A DNA stretch of 8,946 nucleotides from Novosphingobium sp. UBA6722 (GCA_002454125.1 DKII01000015.1:64655-73600), one strand, 5' to 3'. Shown: positions 1-6,667, numbered from the stretch's first letter. The notes: generated by a model not told the origin, from the letters alone. Program-made: numbers and translations.

Positions 1-441
1 GCCGCGCAGCACTTCGACGCGTTCAATATCCATCACGTCGAGCGCGCTGGCGCCCGAACGCGCGATGTAGACCCCATCGACGTAGAGGGCGTTAGCCTGG
101 TCGAGACCGAACGATTCGCTGGCCGGGGAGGTGATGCCGCGGATCGAGATGACCGCAGCCGAATTGCTGGTGGTGCCCTGGACAATCGTCACGTTCGGGG
201 CAAGGCCGCTGAGATCGCGGGTATCGCGGACGTTGAGCCGCTCAAGCTTTTCCGAGCCAATGGCGCTGATCGCGATCGGCACGTCCTGCAGGTTCTGCTC
301 GCGCTTCTGTGCGGTCACGACGATCTCGTCGAGCCCGCCTTCATCGGCAGCTTCCTGAGCGAAAGCGGGGCTGGCAACGGCAAGCAGGCTGGCGCCCAGC
401 ATCAGGCGAACGGCAACACGCGGGCTTTGAGCAACTTTCAT
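1..441 (-). CDS. TonB-dependent outer-membrane receptor, N-terminal part (cut by window edge)
   Basis: This is the first 147 residues of a TonB-dependent receptor; the rest lies beyond the left edge. Residues 1-28 form a Sec signal peptide (basic start, hydrophobic core, cleavage after AFA). The TonB box DEIVVTAQKR is at 38-47, followed by the start of the plug domain (about 50-147), with the typical phrases VPIAISAI, ISIRG, YVDGVYIAR and IERVEVLRG. Full-length relatives are about 700-900 residues and form a 22-strand barrel that imports a ligand using the energised TonB-ExbBD complex. The ATG is preceded by a strong purine-rich ribosome binding site (GAGGGGAGGA), which fixes the start. It lies downstream of, and in the same direction as, the regulator and the sulfatase, which suggests uptake of the same substrate, but the ligand cannot be read from this part. 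In sphingomonads such receptors often take up organic compounds, not only iron. Confidence 0.95.
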   Translation of the reverse strand, partial: MKVAQSPRVAVRLMLGASLLAVASPAFAQEAADEGGLDEIVVTAQKREQNLQDVPIAISAIGSEKLERLNVRDTRDLSGLAPNVTIVQGTTSNSAAVISIRGITSPASESFGLDQANALYVDGVYIARSGASALDVMDIERVEVLRG

Positions 442-484
442 GATTCCTCCCCTCAACCTTGGTTTTCAGGCTTGAGATGGGACC

Positions 485-513
485 CGAATGCACATTTGCG
501 TAAAAAATGTCAA
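485..513 (-). promoter_or_regulatory. candidate promoter of the TonB receptor gene
   Basis: Reading the minus strand, a perfect -35 hexamer TTGACA lies at 513-508. A T-rich 17-nt spacer places the -10 at 490-485, where the sequence is CATTCG, a poor match to TATAAT. Transcription would begin near 478 and give a leader of about 37 nt carrying the ribosome binding site. The -35 is convincing and the -10 is not, so the promoter may need an activator, or the match may be chance. Confidence 0.4.
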
Positions 514-519
514 CTGCTG

Positions 520-551
520 TTGCGCAATACGCCAGAGATTACCTCTGATCA
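520..551. promoter_or_regulatory. cluster of small palindromes upstream of the receptor promoter
   Basis: Just upstream of the candidate -35 lie three short symmetric elements in 32 bp: the 8-bp palindrome TTGCGCAA (520-527), an inverted repeat CAGAG-ATTAC-CTCTG (533-547), and TGATCA (546-551). Such a position suits an activator or repressor site for the receptor gene. Each element is short enough to arise by chance, so this is only a candidate operator region. Confidence 0.25.
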
Positions 552-625
552 TGCGGGAATGTGTCGGATTTGCCGGCCAGATCGCCGGAATCGGGGATTC
601 AGTCTGCAGATGGGCGGCGCTGGCG

Positions 626-1072
626 TCAGTCGTTGCCGCAGGCGGCAAGTGCCGACTCCATCTCGCGCAGGTAGCGCAGCGTGCTGGCAGTCAGGTCGCG
701 CAGTTCTTCATTGGCCTGATCGGTCGCGGTCACGAAGCGCAGCTCGTCGCGCCGTACCCAGCCCTTGGCGATCAGCTGCTCGACCTTGCGGCGTACAGTC
801 TCGCGCGGGATGCCGCTGTAGTCGGCGATCGACTGGAGGTTGATGGCCAGCGGCTCGACCGATTCGACGGTCCCTTCCAGGAACTCGGTGTGGCTCATGG
901 CGTCGGGCGCAAACCGCGGGCTGAAGGTACGCTCACCGATGATGGTCAAGACCAGGAACAGGTCGAGATCGCCATCGCAGGCGCGGCGACATTCGATCAG
1001 GTGCCGCGTGAATGCCGAGACGTGCAAGGCATGCAGCTTGCCGAAATTGCGCTCCAGGCGGTCGCCTGCCAC
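626..1072 (-). CDS. small winged-helix (MarR-like) transcriptional regulator
   Basis: This 148-residue cytosolic protein appears to be a DNA-binding regulator. A helix-turn-helix is visible at about 78-106 (INLQSIADYSGIPRETVRRK followed by VEQLIAKGWV), followed by a short wing (VRRDELRFV, about 106-114) and a C-terminal helix (120-143) suited to dimerisation. The N-terminal half is helical, with hydrophobic segment LDLFLVLTII at 37-45. This layout resembles MarR and other winged-helix families, but I do not recognise a named subfamily or ligand. The start is GTG at 1072: an in-frame stop lies at 1085-1087 just upstream and a GGGAG motif precedes it by about 8 nt. The next in-frame ATG is too late to keep the N-terminal helices. 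It is 97 nt downstream of the sulfatase gene and upstream of the receptor gene, all in one direction, so it is a natural candidate regulator of this cluster. Confidence 0.8.
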   Translation of the reverse strand: MAGDRLERNFGKLHALHVSAFTRHLIECRRACDGDLDLFLVLTIIGERTFSPRFAPDAMSHTEFLEGTVESVEPLAINLQSIADYSGIPRETVRRKVEQLIAKGWVRRDELRFVTATDQANEELRDLTASTLRYLREMESALAACGND

Positions 1073-1083
1073 TGTCCGCTCCC

Positions 1084-1121
1084 GTCAGCCCGGCCCGGTA
1101 GGAAAGGCCGGTGCCGCTGAC
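1084..1121 (-). other. hairpin between sulfatase and regulator genes
   Basis: An interrupted inverted repeat: GTCAGC and GCTGAC form the outer arms (1084-1089 and 1116-1121), and CCGGCC and GGCCGG the inner arms (1090-1095 and 1106-1111), with a 4-nt bulge and a 10-nt loop. In the minus-strand transcript it ends about 11 nt before the GTG start of the regulator, immediately before its ribosome binding site. No T-run follows on either strand, so it is not a standard intrinsic terminator. It could be a 3'-end stabiliser for the sulfatase mRNA, an attenuating structure, or an operator. Confidence 0.4.
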
Positions 1122-1169
1122 CGGTTTATGCCTTCATAGCCCTGCCGACAACCGCTGCCTGCCGGACGA

Positions 1170-3152
1170 TCAGGGCTCGATGATGTTGAAGTCCAGCTTG
1201 GGCTGCTCCAGCATCGGCAGAAGCTGTTGGATCGGGGCGGGATCGCCGGCCATTGTCACTTGCCCCGCAGCAACCATCCGGTCGAGCGGCACCTGGCGGA
1301 ACAGGATCCCGAGCAGGACGGGCTTTGGCCCGGTCAACGTTGGAGCGCCGGCCAGGGTCTGGCCCTTTTCGCTGACGAGGACCGAGTTACCGAGCGACAC
1401 AGCAAAGCGATCGCCACTGATACTATCGACAAGGTTGAAACCAAGCCGGGTCTCTCCGGCGCGCTCTGGCACCAGGGTTGTCGCCAGCAGGTCCAGGAAG
1501 CTGCCAAGCGGCGTCGCCATCATCAGGTAGCTCGGCCCACCCTCGGCAAAGCCATCCGGGCTGCCCTGCCGAAGCTCTCGGGCGCCGGTCAGGTAGATGT
1601 TGCGCCAGATCCCGCTTTCGGCCTGATAGCCCAGCTGTTCGTAGCTATCGGCTAGCAGGTTACGGGCGATGCGGTCCTGCGGATCGGCAAAGACGCCATA
1701 ATTGGCCAGTTCGACCGACCAGCGATAGTCGCCAGCCGCAAAGGCGGCTTTGGCTTGCTTGTGCAAGGCCTTGGCCCCGCCCATTGTCCGCACCATCCGC
1801 TTGGCCTTTTCGCCCGGAGGAAGCGGATTGAGGTTGGCCGGAACCCCATCGTACCAGCCCATGTAGCGATCGTAGACCGCCTTGGCGTTGTGGCTGACGG
1901 TCCCGTAGTATTCGCGAACCGACCAGTCGTTGCGCAGCGCCGGAGGCAGCTTCAGACCCTCGGCGATCTCGGTCGGCGTCTGCCCCTGGTTCATCCGGCG
2001 TACCGCCTGATCATGGATGAATTTGTAGGCATCGCGTTGGTGGGTAATGTGTTGAACAACCGCCGTGGTGCCAAAGCGCGGCCAGTGGTGCGAGGCAAAG
2101 CTGAGCTCGGCCTGGCCGCCCCACATCCGCAGCGCTTCAGTCAGATAATCGGCCCAGGCCTTGGCATCGCGCACCTTGGCGCCGCGCAGGGTTTGCACGT
2201 TGTGCAGGGTCGAAGTGGCAGTTTCGGCCAGGCACAACGCCTTCAGCGAAGGGATCCAGAGGTTGAATTCGGTCGGTGCTTCGGCCCCCGGGGTCATCTG
2301 GAAGACCAGCTCTACCCCGTCGATCGTGACGCTTTGGCCGGTGCGTTCGATTTCCAGCGTTGGCGGGATGAAGCCTTGCTTGCCCGCCGCGATCGCCGTG
2401 CCCATGCCCATGCCGGCATGGCCCTGGGGGCCGCGCGGCAGGAAATAGCCGAACTGGTAGAAGGCCCGGCGCCCCATTGCCGTGCCTGCCAGCATCCATT
2501 CGCTGATGACCTCTTCCACGAAGCCCTTGGGCGCGATCACCTGAATCTTGCCCGCCGCAACATCGCGCGGATCGATGATCCCGGTGGCACCGGCGAAATG
2601 ATCGGTATGGCCATGGGTATAGATCACCGCCAGCACCGGCTTGTCCGCGACATGCTTCTTCAGCAGGTCAAAGGCAGCCTTGGCCACCTCCTCCACCGTC
2701 AGCGGATCGATCACGATCCAGCCGCGCGGCGTTTCAATGAACGATACGTTGCTGTTGTCGAAATTGCGGACCTGGTAGAGCCCGGGAGCAAGCCGGAAGA
2801 GCCCCTCGGCGCGCAGCACGCGGTTCTGGCGCCATAGCGCGGGATTGACGGTATCGGGCGCCGGACCTTCGATGAAGTCATTACCGGACAGGTCGAACGA
2901 GGGTTTGCCATTGGCCTGGCGGATCACCGCCTCGGGCCAGGTGGCGATGAAGCCACGGTTGGCGAATTCGAAGTCTGCACCGTCTTCAGGAGGCAGAGAT
3001 TTCGCGGCCTCGGCCAGCACGGCCCGCGTCGCAGCCGTTGCCGGACGCGCAGCAGTCGCTGCCGATGGCAGACCCGGTTGGGCCTGAAGGGTTCCAGCTC
3101 CCAGGGCCAGCAGGCCAAGGCCAAGACTAAGGGCACGGCTCAAAATGGGCAT
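1170..3152 (-). CDS. secreted alkyl sulfatase, metallo-beta-lactamase fold (SdsA/BDS1 type)
   Basis: This 660-residue enzyme is predicted to hydrolyse a sulfate ester of an alkyl alcohol (SDS-like), giving the alcohol and sulfate. Residues 1-24 form a signal peptide ending LQA, so it should act in the periplasm or outside. The metallo-beta-lactamase domain (about 105-370) has THGHTDHFAG with metal ligands H180, H182, D184 and H185. Further ligands fit E291 (GAEAP), E310 (CLAETATSTLHN) and H355 (ASHHWPRFG), so the binuclear zinc site looks intact. Next comes the dimerisation domain (about 385-530, with GWYDGVPANLNPLPPGEKAKR) and a C-terminal SCP2-like domain (about 540-660). The length and three-domain order match Pseudomonas SdsA1. 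The start is ATG at 3152, five bases after GGAGAGGA; a TTG six codons upstream is less likely. The substrate chain and primary or secondary specificity cannot be told. Confidence 0.93.
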   Translation of the reverse strand: MPILSRALSLGLGLLALGAGTLQAQPGLPSAATAARPATAATRAVLAEAAKSLPPEDGADFEFANRGFIATWPEAVIRQANGKPSFDLSGNDFIEGPAPDTVNPALWRQNRVLRAEGLFRLAPGLYQVRNFDNSNVSFIETPRGWIVIDPLTVEEVAKAAFDLLKKHVADKPVLAVIYTHGHTDHFAGATGIIDPRDVAAGKIQVIAPKGFVEEVISEWMLAGTAMGRRAFYQFGYFLPRGPQGHAGMGMGTAIAAGKQGFIPPTLEIERTGQSVTIDGVELVFQMTPGAEAPTEFNLWIPSLKALCLAETATSTLHNVQTLRGAKVRDAKAWADYLTEALRMWGGQAELSFASHHWPRFGTTAVVQHITHQRDAYKFIHDQAVRRMNQGQTPTEIAEGLKLPPALRNDWSVREYYGTVSHNAKAVYDRYMGWYDGVPANLNPLPPGEKAKRMVRTMGGAKALHKQAKAAFAAGDYRWSVELANYGVFADPQDRIARNLLADSYEQLGYQAESGIWRNIYLTGARELRQGSPDGFAEGGPSYLMMATPLGSFLDLLATTLVPERAGETRLGFNLVDSISGDRFAVSLGNSVLVSEKGQTLAGAPTLTGPKPVLLGILFRQVPLDRMVAAGQVTMAGDPAPIQQLLPMLEQPKLDFNIIEP

Positions 3153-3181
3153 CGAGGTCCTCTCCAGCAATCCTCGCCCGC

Positions 3182-3189
3182 TTTATAAC
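3182..3189. promoter_or_regulatory. candidate shared -10 core of divergent promoters
   Basis: In an otherwise GC-rich spacer the only AT-rich patch is CTTTATAACA. It contains the self-complementary TTATAA (3183-3188). On the plus strand it reads TATAAC (3184-3189), a 5/6 match to the -10, with transcription expected near 3196 and a leader of about 75 nt before the GMC gene. On the minus strand it reads TATAAA (3187-3182), also 5/6, giving a start near 3175 and a leader of about 23 nt before the sulfatase gene. No good -35 is seen on either side, which suggests that an activator is used. Confidence 0.45.
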
Positions 3190-3202
3190 AGCCCGCCAGA
3201 CG

Positions 3203-3233
3203 GCCCGGAATGCGTTCGCCGCCCATTCCGGGC
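3203..3233. repeat. perfect 10-bp inverted repeat, candidate operator
   Basis: GCCCGGAATG (3203-3212) and its exact complement CATTCCGGGC (3224-3233) are separated by 11 bp. The arm centres are 21 bp apart, two turns of the helix, as expected for a dimeric regulator with half-sites on one DNA face. It lies between the sulfatase and GMC genes, just downstream of the plus-strand -10 and upstream of the minus-strand one. As RNA it could also form a 10-bp hairpin in the GMC mRNA leader. Confidence 0.65.
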
Positions 3234-3270
3234 GCAACCGCAACTGGCCGGGGACAGGGAGGTCGAAAGG

Positions 3271-4890
3271 GTGGAAGCCGACTATGTGATCGTTGGTGCC
3301 GGATCCGCAGGCTGCGTCCTGGCCAACCGCCTTTCCGCCGACCCGGCCAATCGGGTCATCCTGATCGAGGCCGGTGGCAATGGCACCAGTCCCTTCGTCA
3401 CCATGCCGGCGGGCTACGGCAAGACCACTGCCGAGTTCGGCCATTCCTGGCACTATTCCAGCACAGCGGAACCCGGCATCGGCGGGCGGCAAATGCTGCT
3501 GCCGCGCGGACGCGGACTGGGCGGCTCTTCCAACATCAACGGCCTGATCTACGTTCGCGGACAGCAAGCTGATTACGACAGCTGGAGCAACCTGGGTGCG
3601 ATCGGGTGGAGCTGGGCCGATGTTGCCCCCTACTTCCGCCGCGCTGAAACCTATGCCGGCAAAAGCGATGAATTGCGCGGCGACAACGGGCCGCTGCGCG
3701 TCGAAGAATTGCGCCACCGCGACCCCACCAATGATGCGGTGTTGGCCGCCTTTGCCGAGATCGGCGTTCCGCTGAACCCGGACTACAACGGAGCCGAGCA
3801 AACCGGCGCGTTCTATTATCAGACCACCATGGCCAACGGGCGGCGCTGTTCGGCCGCCGATGCCTATCTGCGCCCGGTGATGGGCCGGGCCAACCTGACC
3901 GTGCTGACCGAAGCGCACTGTAACCGGGTGGTGTTCGAGGGCAAGCGAGCCATCGGCGTCGAACTGGAACGTGACGGCGAAAACCGGATCGTCAGCGCCC
4001 GCCGGGAAGTCATTCTGGCGGCGGGTGCCTATCACAGCCCAAAATTGCTGATGCTGTCCGGCATAGGCCCGGCCCAGCATCTTGTTGATCTCGGCATTCC
4101 TGTAATCAGCGATTGCGCCGCGGTCGGGGCCGACCTGCAGGACCACTACATCCTGCCCATGAGCTGGCAGCTCAACCCGGAAGCCTTCAGTTACAACCGC
4201 GAACTGTCCGGCGCGCGGCTGGTCTGGAATGTGCTGCGCTATTTCGCGACGCGTCAGGGCGCCATGACGATCCCGGCCGCCCAGACCGGTGCCTTCGTCA
4301 AATCCGACCCCGGTCTCGATCAGCCGGACATCCAGTTCCATTGCCTGCCGGTCAGCGGCGAACTGGACAGCGCCTCGGCCGACGGCAAGCCGCAGCTTTC
4401 AACCTATCCCGGCCTCACCCTTGCCCCGACTGTGCTGCGCCCGGAATCGAGAGGGCACGTCAGGCTGGCCAGCCCCGATCCCCGCGCCGTGCCGGAGATC
4501 GTGCACAATTATCTTGAGGCCAGGGCCGACCGCGAGCTTTCGCTGAAAGCCATGCGGATGACCCGGACGCTGGCCGAAGCGCCATCGCTCGCCCGGCTGA
4601 TTGAACGGGAAGCCTACCCTGGCCCAGCGGCAGCCGATGATGAAGCCTTGCTAGATTATGCCCGGCGGACCGGAAACACCGGTTACCACCCCGTCGGGAC
4701 CTGCCGGATGGGCCTGGATGAAGCAGCCGTCACCGATCCCCAGCTGCGCGTACGCGGGGTCGAAGGGCTGCGCGTGATCGATGCCTCGGTCATGCCCCGC
4801 CTCATCTCCGGCAATACCAATGCAGCCGCCATCATGATTGGCGACAAAGGCAGCGATCTGGTTCTGGCAAATGGAGGATCACCCGCATGA
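3271..4890 (+). CDS. GMC-family FAD-dependent alcohol dehydrogenase (choline dehydrogenase-like)
   Basis: This 539-residue flavoprotein should oxidise an alcohol to an aldehyde or ketone with FAD. The N-terminus carries the dinucleotide motif VGAGSAGCVLANRL (G9, G11, G14). GMC signature 1 (RGRGLGGSSNINGLIYVRG) is at about 79-97 and signature 2 (GAYHSPKLLMLSGIGP) at about 252-267. The catalytic pair is H473 (YHPVGTCRMG) and N517 (NTNAAA); the 44-residue spacing equals that of the H466/N510 pair of choline oxidase. There is no signal peptide, so it is cytosolic. The start is GTG at 3271, eight bases after GGGAGG, which puts the FAD motif right at the N-terminus; an open frame back to 3145 would overlap the divergent sulfatase gene and adds nothing recognisable. 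First gene of a three-gene operon. The substrate is unknown; context suggests the alcohol released by the sulfatase. Confidence 0.94.
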   Translation: MEADYVIVGAGSAGCVLANRLSADPANRVILIEAGGNGTSPFVTMPAGYGKTTAEFGHSWHYSSTAEPGIGGRQMLLPRGRGLGGSSNINGLIYVRGQQADYDSWSNLGAIGWSWADVAPYFRRAETYAGKSDELRGDNGPLRVEELRHRDPTNDAVLAAFAEIGVPLNPDYNGAEQTGAFYYQTTMANGRRCSAADAYLRPVMGRANLTVLTEAHCNRVVFEGKRAIGVELERDGENRIVSARREVILAAGAYHSPKLLMLSGIGPAQHLVDLGIPVISDCAAVGADLQDHYILPMSWQLNPEAFSYNRELSGARLVWNVLRYFATRQGAMTIPAAQTGAFVKSDPGLDQPDIQFHCLPVSGELDSASADGKPQLSTYPGLTLAPTVLRPESRGHVRLASPDPRAVPEIVHNYLEARADRELSLKAMRMTRTLAEAPSLARLIEREAYPGPAAADDEALLDYARRTGNTGYHPVGTCRMGLDEAAVTDPQLRVRGVEGLRVIDASVMPRLISGNTNAAAIMIGDKGSDLVLANGGSPA

Positions 4891-5687
4891 ATGCCGATGC
4901 ACGCCCGGAGAGTGTGGGCCAGGACGTTCTGTTCCAGGTGACGGGCCAGGTTGCCACAGTCCTGCTCAACCGGCCTGACAGCCGGAATGCCATCAACGGC
5001 AACGTCGCGCGCGCCTTGCGCTGGACCATCGACGAGATCGATCGGTCTCCGTCGATTGCCATTGCTGTACTCGGATCGAGCACCCCTGGCATGTTTTGCG
5101 CCGGTGCCGATCTTGCCGAGATCGCCCGTGGCGGCGGCGCCGATCTGGTCGACCCGGACTATGGTTTCGCCGGCTTCGTCCGTGCGCCGCGCGCCAAGCC
5201 GTGGATCGCTGCGGTCGACGGCCCGGCCATGGGCGGCGGCTTCGAGATCGCCCTGGCTTGCGAAATGATCGTCGCATCGGACAAGGCGCTGTTCGGATTG
5301 CCGGAAGTAAAGCGCGGCCTGATGGCAATGGCAGGCGGTGCGATCCGGCTTCCGCGCCTACTCCCCCGGGCGCTGGCGATCGAGGCGCTAATGACCGGGG
5401 ATCCCATCGCGGCCGCCACGGCGCAGGCGCATGGCCTGATCAACCGGCTGATCAGCCCGGAAGAAGTGCTGCCCGCCGCCCTCGGCCTCGCCGAACGGAT
5501 TGCGCGCAATGCGCCCCTCGCGCTGCGCGAGAGCCTCGCCCTGGCCCGGGCCGCCAGCACTGCGGATGAGGCAGCGCTGTGGGCTGCCAATGACGCCGCC
5601 ATGCTTCGCGTCGCCAGCAGCGAGGACGCCCGCGAAGGCCCCCGCGCCTTCATGGAAAAACGAGAACCCAACTGGAGTGGCCGCTAA
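4887..5687 (+). CDS. enoyl-CoA hydratase/isomerase (crotonase superfamily)
   Basis: This 266-residue cytosolic protein has the full length of a single-domain crotonase. The oxyanion-hole segments are FCAGADL (70-76) and GPAMGGGFEIAL (112-123). Both glutamates that catalyse water addition in enoyl-CoA hydratase are present, E120 (GGGFE) and E140 (FGLPE), with the same 20-residue spacing as E144/E164 of the rat enzyme. Hydration of a 2-enoyl-CoA is therefore more likely than a dehalogenase or decarboxylase side-branch, though substrate choice is open. The usual PGAGGTQRL is replaced by MAMAGGAIRLPR, a variation common in catabolic members. The ATG overlaps the GMC stop codon (ATGA, 4887-4890) and follows GGAGGA by eight bases, so the two genes are translationally coupled. 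It implies that the pathway passes through a CoA thioester. Confidence 0.93.
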   Translation: MNADARPESVGQDVLFQVTGQVATVLLNRPDSRNAINGNVARALRWTIDEIDRSPSIAIAVLGSSTPGMFCAGADLAEIARGGGADLVDPDYGFAGFVRAPRAKPWIAAVDGPAMGGGFEIALACEMIVASDKALFGLPEVKRGLMAMAGGAIRLPRLLPRALAIEALMTGDPIAAATAQAHGLINRLISPEEVLPAALGLAERIARNAPLALRESLALARAASTADEAALWAANDAAMLRVASSEDAREGPRAFMEKREPNWSGR

Positions 5688-5688
5688 G

Positions 5689-6372
5689 ATGGAAGCGATG
5701 ACCGTAAGCGAGGCCGTTGTTGCGCGGAGATCGATCCGGGCATTTGATAGCCGGCCAGTAGATCCCGCGCTGTTGCGCGACCTGCTCGACAAGGCCCGCC
5801 TCTCCCCATCCGGCGGCAACCTGCAGCCCTGGCACGCCACCGTCCTCAGCGGAAAACGGCTCGACCTGCTGCGGCAGGAAACCCGGGCCGCCATGCTGAA
5901 GGGGCGTGACGGCGTGGAGGCGCCCGAGTACCAGATCTATCCTTCCGACTTGCCTGACCCCTGGCGCAGCCGGCGCGGCAGCAATGGCGAGGCCATGTAC
6001 GCCGCGCTGGGTATCGGGCGCGAAGACAAGGCGGCACGAATGGCTGCAGTCGCCCGCAATTTCGATTTCTTCGGAGCGCCGGTCGGCCTGCTGGTTCACA
6101 CGCCGCACTGGATGGGGAAACCGCAATGGGCCGATCTGGGCATGTGGCTGCAGACCCTGATGCTACTGCTGGTCGAAGCAGGCCTTGGGTCCTGCGCGCA
6201 GGAAGCCTGGTCAACCTATCCTGAAACCGTCAAGCGCGTGGCGGATATCCCGCCCGATCACATCTTCTTTTGCGGTCTCGCGATTGGCTATCCGGACCCT
6301 ACGGCGCCCATCAACAGCTTTCCCAATCCTCGGGCACCGCTGGACGAGATCGTGCGTTTTCTCAACGATTGA
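5689..6372 (+). CDS. nitroreductase-family FMN flavoprotein
   Basis: This 227-residue protein has the nitroreductase fold, normally a dimer with FMN at the interface, using NAD(P)H to reduce nitro groups, quinones or activated double bonds. FMN-binding signatures are RRSIRAF (13-19), SPSGGNLQPW (39-48) and the C-terminal GLGSCAQEAW (165-174) with FCGLAIGYPD (194-203). The ATG at 5689 starts one base after the hydratase stop (TAAG-ATG), with GGAG eleven bases upstream; a second ATG at 5698 is possible and removes only three residues. The tight spacing makes it the third gene of the operon. It may reduce a pathway intermediate or act as an unrelated redox enzyme; the reaction cannot be assigned from sequence. 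No terminator reading in this direction was found after it, and the next feature is a tRNA on the other strand. Confidence 0.92.
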   Translation: MEAMTVSEAVVARRSIRAFDSRPVDPALLRDLLDKARLSPSGGNLQPWHATVLSGKRLDLLRQETRAAMLKGRDGVEAPEYQIYPSDLPDPWRSRRGSNGEAMYAALGIGREDKAARMAAVARNFDFFGAPVGLLVHTPHWMGKPQWADLGMWLQTLMLLLVEAGLGSCAQEAWSTYPETVKRVADIPPDHIFFCGLAIGYPDPTAPINSFPNPRAPLDEIVRFLND

Positions 6373-6383
6373 AAAGTCGGATC

Positions 6384-6419
6384 AAAAAACCGGCACGATA
6401 GCCACAAGGACTATGCCGG
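6384..6419 (-). terminator. intrinsic terminator of the tRNA-Ser gene
   Basis: On the minus strand, CCGGCA (6419-6414) pairs with TGCCGG (6395-6390), and an inner TAG/CTA extends the stem past a 3-nt bulge. Six T residues (6389-6384) follow directly. It is 36 nt beyond the 3' end of the tRNA. On the plus strand the same hairpin has no T-run, so it should not stop the nitroreductase operon transcript in the usual way. Confidence 0.75.
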
Positions 6420-6455
6420 ATTGGCAGACGGCTTGAACCCGATGGTTGGCTTGAG

Positions 6456-6545
<90 letters not shown>

Positions 6546-6667
6546 GCAGAAGTGATCGGGGCGGGCGCAAGGGCCGGCCCCCGGTCGGGAAGCGCGCGGT
6601 TAGCCGATGAACCCCGGCTTGCCAAGCCCTTCTCGCGTGAAATCGGGGGATCGCAGAAAACCCGGCG

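Noticed and set aside
1755..2837. Plus-strand open frame (360 codons) inside the sulfatase gene
   Set aside because: Antisense shadow of a clearly recognised enzyme; rich in Arg, His, Gln and Pro with no family resemblance and no ribosome binding site.
3145..3270. N-terminal extension of the GMC protein by 42 residues from ATG 3145
   Set aside because: It would overlap the start of the sulfatase gene, include the operator-like repeat and put 42 unrelated residues before the FAD motif; GTG 3271 has a good ribosome binding site.
3127..4341. Long minus-strand open frame (404 codons) opposite the GMC gene
   Set aside because: It is antisense to a gene with full GMC motifs and catalytic residues, its translation shows no domain, and long antisense frames are common in GC-rich coding DNA.
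6390..6419. The tRNA terminator as a bidirectional terminator also ending the nitroreductase operon
   Set aside because: On the plus strand the stem is preceded by the A-run but followed by ATTGG, with no T-run, so there is no support for termination in that direction.
6546..6667. Promoter of the tRNA-Ser gene in the spacer toward hspQ
   Set aside because: TTGGCA is present on the minus strand, but no acceptable -10 lies 16-18 bp downstream; the promoter must be here, yet I cannot place it.
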